The notes beneath the pieces are model-generated. The model was not told the origin of the DNA. It saw nothing but the letters and a program-made list of their open reading frames with translations, and did no database searches. A program made the position numbers and the translations under genes. This document shows, piece after piece, positions 11,121 through 21,768 of a stretch of 64,000 nucleotides of DNA. Each line of letters opens with the position of its first letter. The stretch's first letter is position 1. The stretch is from Isoetes taiwanensis (Eukaryota > Streptophyta > Lycopodiopsida > Isoetales > Isoetaceae). The stretch spans positions 747,910 through 811,909 of the forward strand of contig JAJEKV010000147.1 of NCBI GenBank assembly GCA_021234155.1, written 5' to 3'.

Positions 11121-12119
11121 GTTGATGACTGCTAAAAACCCTAAAAACCCTTTGTTCCCTGTAAATGCACGGTCAGTTGCGTTGTGGATCAAGGATGTTC
11201 TGGATCGGGTAACTGGCAGCTCCAATCTGATGAACAAAGAGTTCCGGAATTAGAAACAGAGGGTGAGCATCCAATCTGGGTTCTCGTTTTTCCGGCTGTT
11301 TCTTCATATAGTAGCGTGTATAGCTAGCCTTGCCTTAGGTTTACGTCTTCCCGGTGAATCCATGCTTATATCTAAGCAGACCTCAAGCTTTTTCTCGGGT
11401 GTTCTATCATCAAGTATTGAGACATATAAATAGGGGAAATACTCCTTCGTTAAGCTATCTACGGTTCGGAGATTCAGCCAGAAGAGGTCAGAAACCCAAA
11501 GACCGACCATGTCCATGTTGATAGGCGTGTCAGAAAAACCCAAAGACTAACCATGTCCATGTTGGTAGGCATGATATTTTGGTCGGACCATGGCCACATC
11601 CGGATCCATTGGAACCCATGCTTCCTATATATTAACGAGATGCGAGACCATGATATAGTGTCATGGAGGCTAGGCCTGGAATAGGTACCTTTTTCTCACA
11701 AATCTCATCTCAGGACATTCTAAAAGGCACAACATATCTCTGTAGTATTATAGAAATTGTGAAATGCTAACGTTGTTGTGCAATCGACCTTGTCTTGCTT
11801 AATTTCTAGTATTTGTGTAATGATTCAATACTCCTCGTATGTTGCGCAGCTTGCCTTTCTTATTTTCAGGCGGGTTATTCACAGGTCAAGTTATGTTCGG
11901 GTTGCAACATGAAAGGGTTTAAGATGGAAGTTTCCATTTCTTCAGTTTTTTCAGGAAAAATGCCAAGTTGATCCTCCTCGGGCTGGAGAAGTTCGAATTA
12001 AAAATTACTCACACTCCGCTCTATCACACAAATGTTACATGCTGGGAAGGATATGTGATTCTATTATGCTTTGCACTTCAATCTCTGTTGTTATGTATCG
12101 GCACTGAAAGTAGTCCGCC

Positions 12120-12315
12120 ATTGCAGTCTTTGGTCTAGGTGCACTTGGACTTGCAGTGAACGTCCTGTTAAGGTTTTTCAATTTATATTAAACGTAATGT
12201 TGCACATATGCATTTTATTGACACAATTATTTTTATGCAGGTTATGATAGGTGCAAAAATGGCTGCTGCTTCCAGAATAATTGGCAAACTGGCTAACTGG
12301 AAGAAGGAAGAATGA
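12120..12315 (+). pseudogene. Alcohol dehydrogenase (class III/zinc ADH) fragment
   Basis: Two short pieces match the NAD-binding Rossmann segment of plant zinc alcohol dehydrogenases. 12120-12158 reads IAVFGLGALGLAV, the GxGxxG nucleotide loop. 12241-12315 reads GAKMAAASRIIG followed by KLANWKKEE and a stop. In functional enzymes these are contiguous apart from an intron, and an intron-like GT...AG gap (12173-12240) separates them here. The NAD-binding Asp region after RIIG is degraded and the rest of the gene is absent. It is the first member of a series of gene fragments ending at 24.4 kb. Confidence 0.65.
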
Positions 12316-12596
12316 CTGGAGGCCATCGACAAGGTAGGCCAAAAAAAGGTTAAAGAAGGCTACATTTCTCAGGAGCTCTTTTGCAGCTCTCCTTTATGAT
12401 CAGCAGATAGCATTATTCTCAGGATACGGAAATAGGTAAATTCTTTTTCTACATCTGGATGGATGCAGCATTGCAGAGGTAGTAGTGGCCTCAATGTGCT
12501 AGCTCCCACATTAGTGTAGAATATACAAAACATAAAATATTTTAGAAGACAATATTAATAGGGGCCTATGGCACTTATCCTGCATCTGGTGGTCTG

Positions 12597-13035
12597 ATGG
12601 ATAGGAAAACGGATGCAGAGGTAGTAGTGGCTATAGATTTTGGCACTACATATTCTGGATTTGCATATGCCCGTCGCAGCAATCCTAACGAGGTCTACAT
12701 TTTTTACAATTGGCCTGCTTACGTTGAAGCTGGTGGTGGCAGATACTGCAAAACTAAGTCTTTTCTATTCTCTAACTGGACCTTATGGTTCCTTGGAACT
12801 GAAAGCATGGGGTTGGCCTACACTGTTGGAGTATGTTAATGCCCTTGACGGGGCCAGAGAGGCACAGAGATATCAGCCAGAGAATGAGTATGGAAATTAT
12901 AACAATGCAGAAATTGTTTCTATCACAAGTGCAAATAATAGCGTGGGATACTGCGAAATTCCTGAGAATAATAATCAGTATTCTTGGGATACTGAGAAAT
13001 CTCCTCATGACGTGCATAGAGCATTCCAGTGGTAG
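12597..13035 (+). pseudogene. HSPA12-like Hsp70 N-terminal fragment with frameshift
   Basis: The first frame gives VVVAIDFGTTYSGFAYARR, the ATP phosphate-1 motif of the Hsp70/actin fold in the form seen in HSPA12A/B-like proteins, then a stretch ending GGGRYCKT. The match then jumps by one base (near 12755) to a second frame reading GSLELKAWGWPTLLEYVNAL and continues to a stop at 13035. The remaining ATPase and substrate-binding regions are missing. The frameshift and truncation make it a pseudogene. A 17-base piece of its start (GCAGAGGTAGTAGTGGC) is duplicated at 12473-12489. Confidence 0.65.
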
Positions 13036-13087
13036 GCATTTTTGCCTACTGTTTTTCTAGGTTTTTGTTTGAACTTTCAACTAGTGA

Positions 13088-13692
13088 TCTTGGATGACAG
13101 TTCCAATCAATATTCACCACTATGGTGAAGTAAGAATGAGAACATGGAAGAAAGATGTCAGACGGGTGCCCTACTCTCATTGACACGGAATGTGCATGCA
13201 TTTCTTTGACATGTCACTTTATAATAGTTATAGCAGTTAGGAAAGTATATGGTATAAGCTCAGGATTGTATGCTATACACCCCATATCAAGTTTTTTGTT
13301 GTTCACCTTGGATTAGACAGTTCCAATCAATATTCACCACTATGGTGAAGTAAGAACGAGATATGGAAGAAAGATGTCAGACGGGTGCCCTACTCTCATT
13401 GACACGGAATGTGCATGCATTTCTTTGACATGTCACTTTATAATAGTTATAGCAGTTAGGAAAGTATATGGTATAAGCTCATGATTGTATGCGATACACC
13501 CCATATCAAGTTTTTTGATGTTCACCTTGGATTAGACAGTTCCAATCAATATTCACCACTATGGTGAAGTAAGAACGAGAACATGGATGAAAGATGTCAG
13601 ACGGGTACTCTACTCTCATTGGCACGAAATGTGCATGCATTTCTTTGACATGTCACTTTATAATAGTTATAACAATTAGGAAAGTATTTGAT
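13088..13692. repeat. Tandem triplication, 220-bp unit
   Basis: Three head-to-tail copies start from CTTGGAT...GACAGTTCCAATCAAT at 13096, 13316 and 13535; the third copy ends near 13690. The copies are more than 95 percent identical in places, so the amplification is recent. The unit lies directly before the first recognisable ABC-transporter exon, in what would be its preceding intron. Confidence 0.85.
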
Positions 13693-13821
13693 ATGCAGCC
13701 TAACACATTTCATTGAAGAATTAAGTGGCATAAATGTATTTTGATAATGCTGCTTACGGATTGAACTTATTTCTTAATATCACCACAGGTTAATGTAACT
13801 ACAATTTTATTTTACTTGCAG

Positions 13822-15641
13822 CTTGTTGGTGCCTTATTTGCTAGTTGTGTCTCTGCTGCCACTACCTTGTCAATTGTTGCTGTTGTTATATATGGTGCAA
13901 GTTTGACTTTAAATGGCAAAATGACTACTGGTTCGCTGACGTCTTTCATCCTTTATAGCCTTACAGGTTTGATGTGCAAACAAGGTTTACTTGCTATTGG
14001 GTCACGTATTTCAAAAGTATATGTGCTGAACGTTTTTCATTCCTAGTTGGCATGTCTTTTTCATCACTGTCAAGTCTTTATACAACTTCAATGAAGGCAG
14101 CATGCGCCAGCATGAGGGTTTTCCAGCTTCTAGACCGGGTATCATCCTTGCCTATAAGCGGAGATAAATGTCCGCTGAGGTATATAAATCTTACCTGATT
14201 ACTATATCTAGTCTCCACATGTTAGACTGATTGTGGGTTATCTACAGTGATACTTCTCCCGCAGAAGTGCATTTGAATGATGTCTGGTTTGTTTATCCTT
14301 CTCGTCCAAGAGATTGGGTTCTTCAGGTATTTCATTTAACTGGAAAGGATGCACCTTTGCTTTCCATCTTTAGGCATGGTCTTCATTTTCAAATGCAGAA
14401 ATCGAGTTGCATAATGAATTTTTGTTATGTGAATAATTTCCGCTATCTGTGTTATCAAGAAAACTTTATAAGATAAAAAAAATGCTTAAAAGTTTCCTAT
14501 GAGTATTTGAAATTTAATGCTAGAAGTGGTTTGCTGCAGGGAATACATCTTACCCTGAAGTCAGGAGCGAAAGTTGCATTAGTAGGTCCAAGTGGAGGCG
14601 GGAAGGTACTGTTGCTGGGATACCATGTATTTGCATTATAAAAGTTATATTTTGGTTTTCCAATATTGGCGTTGCAGACTGCTATTGCCAATTTGGTCGA
14701 AAGGTTCTATGATCCACAGAAAGGTGCAATTCTTCTTAATGGTATGCCTCTGCCGGAGATCTCACATCGGCACCTCCATGAAAAGGTAAGCTTCTCTAAG
14801 TTCTTTATTTGAGGAATATTTGTACCAGGGCTTAATGCATTTTTATGGATCTTATGTGAAAAAGTATGAATCAGATATGATGTTCTATTCCTGTTCAGAG
14901 TATCCGTAATGTAAACAAGTTGGTTTCTCTTTGATATGCATATAAGTATTGTCAGCCAAGAACCAGTGCAGATAACATATGCTATGGACTAATTGGAACT
15001 CCCCCAGCAAGCGAAATTGAACGAGTTGCAGTGAGTAGACTATGATGAATACTTTGACAAATCTAAGTGGAACTTGTTTCATATTAACTCCATTCCTCGT
15101 GTCACATGCTTATTATCAATGTCCGTCATGGATCCTGACAATCTTTTTTAATGAGAGCCACCAGCTTCCATCCTAATAAACGTATTTGCTTATCTCAGAT
15201 GATGGCGAATGCACATGAATTTATCTCCAAATTTCCGGAGGGTTACGCTGCACATATTGGTGAACGAGGTGTAAGACTCTCAGGGGGGCAGAAGCAACGC
15301 ATTGCAATAGCAAGGGCATTGCTAATGAATCCGCGAATTCCGTTACTTGATGAAGCAACAAGTGCATTGGACGCAGAGAGTGAATACTTAGTACAGGTAA
15401 GAATAATATGCTTCATGAAATAACAAATCTACAGTTTCTCATACTTTTTACTTTGTTATTTTAGGATGCAATGGACCGGCTCATGAAAGGTCGAACAGTC
15501 CTGGTGATAGCTCATCGGTTGTCAACTGTAAAAAGTGCAGAAACTGTTGCAGTTGTGACAGCTGGTCATATTGTAGAAACTGGGACTCATGACAAGCTGT
15601 TATAAAGCAATGGAATTTTTGACAGCTTGTTCCATTGTTGA
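13822..15641 (+). pseudogene. ABCB half-transporter (TAP/ABCB28-like) 3' portion, broken
   Basis: Visible exons are 13822-13966 (membrane domain end, [14 protein letters not shown]), 14047-14179, 14248-14326, 14540-14605 (Walker A GPSGGGK, split before T), 14678-14785, about 14940-15030, 15199-15396 (signature [16 protein letters not shown] and Walker [12 protein letters not shown]) and 15465-15605 (H-loop VIAHRLSTV). Most exons keep GT...AG borders and phase. Lesions: the acceptor before the exon at 14940 reads AT where AG is expected; about seven bases are missing inside the VSQEPVLFADN segment; a TAA at 15603 interrupts HDKLL, with homology (SNGIFDSL) continuing past it. The N-terminal membrane helices are absent. 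Plant relatives (ABCB26/28) are plastid half-transporters. This copy cannot make an intact protein. Confidence 0.8.
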
Positions 15642-16635
15642 CATGATAATATAAATGCCTCACAATCTACTTAGTACTTCTTTCTATGTTTTGGTGAATG
15701 TATGGAGAATAGAAGTAGAAATGCTGATAGTAAATTAGAGGTGAACAAATGGTGAATACAGTCCAAGATTTATTATCAATTCTCCAAGTTTCACCACTGA
15801 TTCTCCATGATTTTCAGGGAGAAACTTCTCCATATGGTAAAGGTGATTTATGGGTGAACGCCGGGTGAATAAAAGGTAAATTGTCCTTTTATTTTCCATT
15901 TAGAGAATCAAAATTTTTTTGTAGTGGCGACAAGGTAGGCCAAAAAGAGTTGGAGTCATTGACCTTCTATGATCCCTAAATTCTTACAACGGGTCTTTAT
16001 CCTGAGAAAGCTCCAGGAATTATTTCCCAAAGATGAGTTGCTTCTGTATGCTGGAATTTATACAAGATCTGCTTGAAGTACGTTTGGTTGAAGTCACGGT
16101 ATATGCAAATAATGGTACCTGATCGCATGCGCAACCCTTATGGGGATCGCACCAAGAGTGCTAATTTAGTATACTTGTGATACACATATCTTGCCGGATT
16201 TATTTCTAGATTGTACATATTAGTTCCCATTACTTCTATTGCTATGTCTCTTGTTGTTTCCCATGGGTAGTATAAGAAGAGCCAGTGAATAGCAAACTTA
16301 CTGAGCAAGGTTCAAAAGCAACGGCATTTTACCAGCTATTTTCATTGATTACCATCTGTGCTCATATGAAATAGAAGTGAGATTTGGGAAGTTACAGTTT
16401 TCAACTTTCATAGCGACATGAGTGACTATAGCGGCAGTTAAAATGGTCATTGATTGGTTACAATAGTTACTGGCAAAGTAAGGGTGCTTAGATTGTGTTC
16501 TTCAATTTATCAATGTTCTAGCTTGTCGAGGTTGCCAGGTATCCAAAGAGGCTGGTAGCAAGCAGCAAAATGATATACAGTTAGAAAGCATGTGATAGTC
16601 TGGAATTTTCGAGCAGGGAAAGTTCTATGGAATAA
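15642..16635. other. Spacer between gene fragments, nothing identified
   Basis: No gene is recognised. An 18-base stretch, GACAAGGTAGGCCAAAAA, at 15929-15946 is identical to 12328-12345 just after the ADH fragment, so part of the spacer derives from the same source or was copied as filler DNA. Confidence 0.4.
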
Positions 16636-16772
16636 TGATTGTTCATATGTATGCCAAATGTGATAGTCTAGAGGAAGCATTCCCCATGTATTTGAAAGAT
16701 CACAAAAGAAGAATGTGGTATCATGGAGTGCAATGATTTCAGTTTGTGTATGGGAGGGATTAAGAGACAAAG
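16636..16772 (+). pseudogene. PLS-class pentatricopeptide repeat (PPR) fragment
   Basis: One frame reads HMYAKCDSLEEAF, the classic S/L motif of plant PLS-type PPR proteins. One base later the match shifts frame to VFERSQKKNVVSWSAMIS, the start of the next repeat. Functional family members bind organellar RNA. Only about one and a half repeats survive, with a frameshift between them, so this is a relic. Confidence 0.65.
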
Positions 16773-16866
16773 GCAATGTGGTTGAACATTAATGAGTGGG
16801 TAATACTGAAAGCAACAAAGAAGAGTGAGGCTCAATTTAAAATATTGGTGGCAAGCTTAACATTTA

Positions 16867-17121
16867 ATGTGGAGCATGGTACAAGCATCTGTGTCTTTTT
16901 CTGGCTTGTTAGATAGGAATACAGTAATGCAGGGGTTGCCTGACCCCTTTCAATATCAAGAAAACATGGTCGAGTCTAATCGTTGGTATTATGCAGCATG
17001 CCAAGGTCCTGATATGGTAATTGAACAAAAGCATAGTGGGCAGCTTCAGTTCCGCAATTGGACCAACTTTAAATCAAATCCATACTTTCTATATGGCATG
17101 CATCCACTTACCTGTAGCTAG
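16867..17121 (+). pseudogene. Unidentified coding-like segment
   Basis: An 84-codon open frame has balanced composition (segments such as SNRWYYAACQGPDMVIEQ and FRNWTNFKSNPYFLYG) that looks more like real protein than chance. I do not recognise the family. It lies within the gene-fragment array, between the PPR and FKBP relics, so it may be another captured exon. Confidence 0.25.
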
Positions 17122-17491
17122 TGCCAGATAACCATGCCACTCCTTCAGGACGCAGTTTAAGGTAACATTATCTAACACTACTATACCTCTCATTTGGTGA
17201 AGTAATTGTAGTCTTTTTCACATGACCATTTAATGCACAAGCTGCAACTGCTGTAGTGCCTAGAACACAATGTAGCCTAGGGGCTAAAAACAACAAGACC
17301 ATCCTTATAATGCGACCTATCCAAGTCTATATATGCTCATTCCTTAAACATGGCCATGTGTCTTACCCAAAAAGCTTAGTTACTGCAAACTGACGGTGGT
17401 CACTTTATCAGAGATGAATTTCTGTTTCTGCTGTGATGAATGGGTTGGATACAATTTTATGTTCACTATTAATCTGCTGGACTGTTCACAG

Positions 17492-18089
17492 GAAAAAATA
17501 TGGATCTTTCTCAGAAGTTCTGGAGGTATGATACATGAAATGATTTCTTTGTAGTTGGCACCTATCCTCTTAGTACTTGACAGTTTTCTTGTATGACTCA
17601 GTACAAAGGATCTTGGGCAAAAGCAGTTTCAATTTAAAATTGGACGAGGGAATGTTATAAAAGGTAAAGTTTTTTCTCTCGAGCAGTTCATGTGAATAAG
17701 CTGGTCTTGATGTTAATCTTACAGACTTGCTATCATGTAGGTTGGGATGAAGGCGTCTTAGGTATGCAGCTTGGATAGACCGCTCACGTTCATGTAAGTA
17801 CGATGTCTAAATTGTGGCAAATCAGGACTCGTAGCTCACATAATTCAACTATGAATCTCTGTCTGTGCCATTGATCCTGTTATAGAGAAGCAGATGCATC
17901 TGGTTATATATTGCAGCTGTGGTTTTTCATTCAGAGTTATGTGCTGAGATTTGAAATTCATGTGCTGATTTGACATTGTTACTGCAGTGCTCTCCAGATT
18001 ATGCATATGGTGCATCAGGATTTTCTAGCTGGGGCATCATGCCGAATTCGGAGCTTGTATTTGAGATAGAAGTGCTTAATATATCATAG
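17492..18089 (+). pseudogene. FKBP12 peptidyl-prolyl isomerase, 3' exons with stop
   Basis: Four exon-like blocks follow plant FKBP12 in order: 17492-17525 (GKNMDLSQKFW), 17602-17663 (TKDLGQKQFQFKIGRGNVIK), 17741-17793 (GWDEGVLGMQLG) and 17988-18089 (CSPDYAYGASGFSSWGIMPN...FEIEVLNIS, stop). Splice borders and phases are kept. A TAG at 17776-17778 replaces the Glu codon after MQLG, and the next residues (normally VARLR) are scrambled. The N-terminal exon is not found. The parent protein is a cytosolic prolyl isomerase that binds FK506/rapamycin. This copy is dead. Confidence 0.8.
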
Positions 18090-19624
18090 ATCTCTAGTGA
18101 TGGAGTGTATTTTACGGATACATTGCAGAGCAGAATGAAGAAGTTGTTCTTATTATTATTAAGGAAATATAGTTTCACAACCTTCTAACTTCATGTTACC
18201 AGTCAATAACTAAATAGGATACTGTGGAAGAAGGTATCCTTTAGATCATCTTGTTGAGATACATTATGTCTGCATTGTTTTAATATGTGTTACTTCAAAG
18301 TCTGTCAGTGCACATGCCATCAAGTGTGCTTGAAAGCAAAGAGCCTAACCCCATTGCAAACAATTTATAAAATCTGCTTTTCATGTAAAAGTTCCAGCAA
18401 ATCATTTGAAACCATATGGAGTGGTGATATTTGCCCCACTTTGTATGCTCTCACTTCCATCATTTCAGGAAAATAGTGTATAATTTTTTCCTTATTTTTA
18501 CTTAGTGCTAGCAAGTTCAGCACAAGAAAGATGGCACAAGGCTGCAGGTTCCTCAGTCATCAACCTTTGGCACCCCATGTCAACCTTGAATAAGGTGCGA
18601 CACAGTGGCAAAGTTATGTGGTTGTGAGCTTTGGCTCATCATCATTGACATACTAGGTGTGTATGTGGCCGTGAGCTTTGGCACCTCATCATCAACCTTA
18701 AATAAGGTTGCCCGACGACACCTACCATATTGATATTAGGAAAAACTACATAATGCCTTGATATTAGGAAAAACTACAAAATGCCTCTATGAGTTTATGT
18801 AATTACCAAAATGCCCTTATGAGTTTAAAAATTACGTAAAGAAGATTTGATTGAAATTACGGGGATGTTACATTATTTTTATGTAGAGTAAAAGTTTCTC
18901 CGCCTTTGCAGAGCGGCGCCGCTGACTCCCCTGTTTGGGTTTGGCCACTGCCGGAAGCATCCCATATCTGATTCGATCTTACATAAGTCCTGGCGATCTG
19001 CTGCTCCGATCCGTTGATCAAGATGCTGCCGTGATCTTGAGAACTGCCGCTCAAGGGATGATCTGCAGGGCCAATATTGGACTGTCCTTATATGATAATG
19101 GCGTCATTTGATGCTGGAGATGTGGGCACTTTGAAATCTTTTGCACAATCTTCTGAAATGATCCCAAAGCAGTGAACCGATAATAGCTTTATAGAGCGTC
19201 ATGGCCAGAAAGCTTCGAAAGAACCGTGCCATAGCCACCGCCAGAGCCACCGTAATTTCAATCAAAGTCTTCTTTACGTTTTAGAAAATTTGTTTTAAAA
19301 ATTTTACGGTATTGGCAATTCCTGTGCATGCAATGCAAACTAGTGTGGAGCATTGGGGCAAGATGCAGAGATATCCAATCCAAGACAGTTATTTCATTCT
19401 GCACCAGGAGAAGCGAAAACTCAGAGATATGGAGAGGAAACTGTTGGCGTAGGCATAGTTTCTTGTACTTTTTACGCAACAACCTAGACCTTTTCACGTG
19501 ATGCATGGATCTTCTATTATTAAGGCCAGATGTTTGTCTAGTTAGTTATCTTTTTAAATGAGGCATTAGATTCAAATAATGTAGAAGCACCAGAAGCTGA
19601 TATCTTCTTTTGGGACCTGTCTAG
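18090..19624. other. Spacer between gene fragments; contains a dispersed AT-rich repeat
   Basis: No gene is recognised. 18735-18840 holds a dispersed AT-rich repeat related in inverted orientation to 7135-7215. Around 18895-18910 there is a GC-rich palindrome (AGCGGCGCCGCT). The frame on the minus strand at 18857-19054 has no recognisable family. Confidence 0.4.
18735..18840. repeat. Dispersed AT-rich repeat (inverted relative to 7135-7215)
   Basis: Internal duplication of GATATTAGGAAAAACTACA, then CAAAATGCC and ATGAGTTT words repeated. The reverse complement of 7135-7215 aligns across most of its length (AGGAAAAACTACCAAAATG, ATGAGTTTATGTAATTA). Confidence 0.55.
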
Positions 19625-20010
19625 ATGTTAATGAGTGCCACGCTAAATGCAGCAATTTGGTTTGCCTACTTTGGTAACTACCCCGTTATCCAAGTTCCGG
19701 GTTTACATTTCCTGTTCAAGTTTATTATTTGGAGGACATTCTTACAATGATATATTCCAAGGATGACACAACCACCAGTATAGATAAGATGGCTGAAGAT
19801 GCCAGGATTAGCAATATGAAGGAAGATGCCGAGAAAGTGGATGCTGCAGCAATGTGCGCCTGGTCAGACCATGACTTTGAACTACTAATGGAAATTTTAC
19901 CAGAGGGTGGTAGTTCTAGTGGTAAATTAGCAGCATGCTTTGAATTGTTGGAGGTTATTTTGCAATGTATGCTCGCATCATATGTTGTACAAATGTTGAT
20001 TGAAGAGTAA
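19625..20010 (+). pseudogene. DExH-box RNA helicase fragment with frameshift
   Basis: After an acceptor-like CTAG the sequence reads MLMSATLNAAIWFAYFGNYP, which contains helicase motif III (SAT) of DEAH/RHA-type RNA helicases, then VIQVPG. One missing base moves the match to the frame FTFPVQVYYLEDILTMIYS, the conserved segment that follows in this family, and that frame stays open to a stop at 20008. Motifs I, II, V and VI are absent. The piece 20046-20150, after a GCAG acceptor, looks like another exon (VDNNVQDKFR) that I cannot assign. Confidence 0.65.
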
Positions 20011-20334
20011 ACAAGGTTCTAGTTATAATTTACTCATGTTTGCAGGTCGATAACAATGTGCAGGACAAATTTCGTTGGATGATATGGAGTATGGGTAATT
20101 GCCTTCTCTGTTAAGTGGGAACGAGCAATATGAGGATGGTTTTACCAAACCTACAGGTTTCCTCAAGCTTTGCTGTAATTGTCTTATTTCAACAAGACCT
20201 CAACACCTAAGAAGAACTTAGTAATGCAAATGCGTACCATCACCTTCACAAAATGTCAATGTTTTAAAATAGCAATTTAGATTCAAATACTCTATTGTCT
20301 ACAACTATAACTTAAGCCACTTCACTCTCCGGGC

Positions 20335-20425
20335 ATGGAGGGCAACCCTCCGTGCACAGCACCTTGTTTGGGTTGCCCATAGGGGGGCAAACCCTCGCTC
20401 ATGTGGGGTTATGGTATATTGTTAG
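20335..20425. repeat. Composite dispersed repeat shared with 11.0 kb and 31.85 kb
   Basis: The left half (GAGGGCAACCCTC, GTGCACAGCACCTTGTTT) recurs at 31846-31890. The right half, 20370-20394 (GGGTTGCCC...GGGGGGCAAACCC) plus the following ATGTGGGG, recurs at 11039-11080. It therefore joins two pieces that occur separately elsewhere in the window, and probably represents the fuller element. Confidence 0.6.
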
Positions 20426-20429
20426 GGGT

Positions 20430-20530
20430 AATGTTCGGGCATAGGCCATTACGCGGGGTAAGGCCACCTGGCGAGCCCGTTAGGGCGAGCCAGTGGCCGC
20501 ACCCCACGTAATGGCCTATGCATGAACATT
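20430..20530. repeat. 101-bp foldback, near-perfect palindrome
   Basis: The outer arms 20430-20453 and 20507-20530 pair at 22 of 24 positions (AATGTTC...GCATAGGCCATTACG). Pairing continues inward through GGGGT-GGCCAC and GGCGAGCCC/GGGCGAGCC to a short loop near 20480. No ORF is present. Size and structure suit a small foldback/MITE or a hairpin RNA source. Confidence 0.75.
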
Positions 20531-20980
20531 CCCCCTCAAAATGTTAGGGGTAGGCCACATTTCGCACGTGTGGCCACATTTTGGACAGTCTTGACATTTC
20601 CAGCTATGGCGAGGTCGGCTATGGCGGTCCGTTAGCCGCTTGGCTTCCTTGTCCATTTTTTTGCTTGCTGCATCGTCTTTTTGTGTGTTGCGGACTGTCT
20701 GATGTTGATTTTGGCGCTGGCGCCTCGATTTTGGAGCATTTTCAGTGGCGCCTGCATCTTTTGTGTTGATTCAGCATTTTCTGACAGTATTTTCACAGTT
20801 TAGCATGATTATCTTTCGATTTTGATGATTATCTTTTGATTTTGGCATGATTTTTGTGAAATGCATGCGTCCTAAAATGTTTTTCTTGCATATTTCGTCG
20901 GCTGGAGGTACATGCAACAGTGGCATCATTTCTTGCGAAAGATCTTGATATTTTGGCGAAATCTTCAGGTAAAGGCAAGG

Positions 20981-21394
20981 CTATCCCGACCTTTCTTTCT
21001 TGCTTCTGTTATTTCTGAGCAAAAGCTGTATCATATTAGGTGGAAGACGGTCTGGCATTGAACCACCAAAATGGTTATTGCTTGCATCGAAATATTGCAG
21101 GCTTTTTAGGCCGTCTAGAGCAGGAAGGTCGCCTCCCAATTCGTTAGAAAAGATGTATAATCCCTGTAGAAGTTTTAAAGAGCCGATTGATCTTGGCAGA
21201 AAGCCCGTAAATCTGATTCTTGAGAGGGAAAGATAATGTAGTCTTGGCAGACTGCCTATTTCTGCAGGAATCTGGCCAGAAAGATTATTTCCCGAGGCTT
21301 CAATCTTCACAAGGGAAGATAACCGAGATATTGATGCCGGAAGAGGCCCATGGAATGCATTTCCTGATATGTCGAAAAACTGCAAGGCAGACAT
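20981..21394 (-). pseudogene. Plant leucine-rich-repeat protein fragment
   Basis: The 137-codon frame carries five plant-type 24-residue LRRs (LxxLxLxxNxLxGxIPxxIGxL), for example GNNLSGQIPAEIGSLPR, FTGFLPRSIGSLK and LQYFDASNNHFGGSMP. It comes from an LRR receptor kinase or receptor-like protein ectodomain. Signal peptide, transmembrane helix and kinase are absent on either side. It is the only member of the fragment array on the minus strand. The frame itself is undamaged, so it could be a recent capture. Confidence 0.7.
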
Positions 21395-21768
21395 TGTAGA
21401 AATAAAGGGAGAAACTGAAATTTTGAATGGAGACTGAATCTATTGGTGAATTGTAATATCTAATTGTGAAGTTGAATTTAATTGTGAATTTGAATTGTGC
21501 TGGCACAAGCACTGCCAGATGGCACTAGCTAGGACAACTGGCACTAGCACCCTGCCAGGTGTCACAGGAAACTCAGAGAAAATTATAGGATGTAAAAATG
21601 ATGATAATCTAATCTAACATTTCGTAGGGATATGTTAATATATGCTTGAAATATTCGAAAAATTGCTCCAAACCTGCTATAGCCCTTAAACTGGCGGTTA
21701 TCTGCGAGGCCTATCACTCATATCGTGTAACCGGATCATGAAGAGCCCAAATCGGGCCACAAACGACA

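Noticed and set aside
18857-19054. Minus-strand ORF with a Ser/Gly/Gln-rich N-terminus
   Set aside because: No family recognised, and its composition is explained by a local GC-rich patch.
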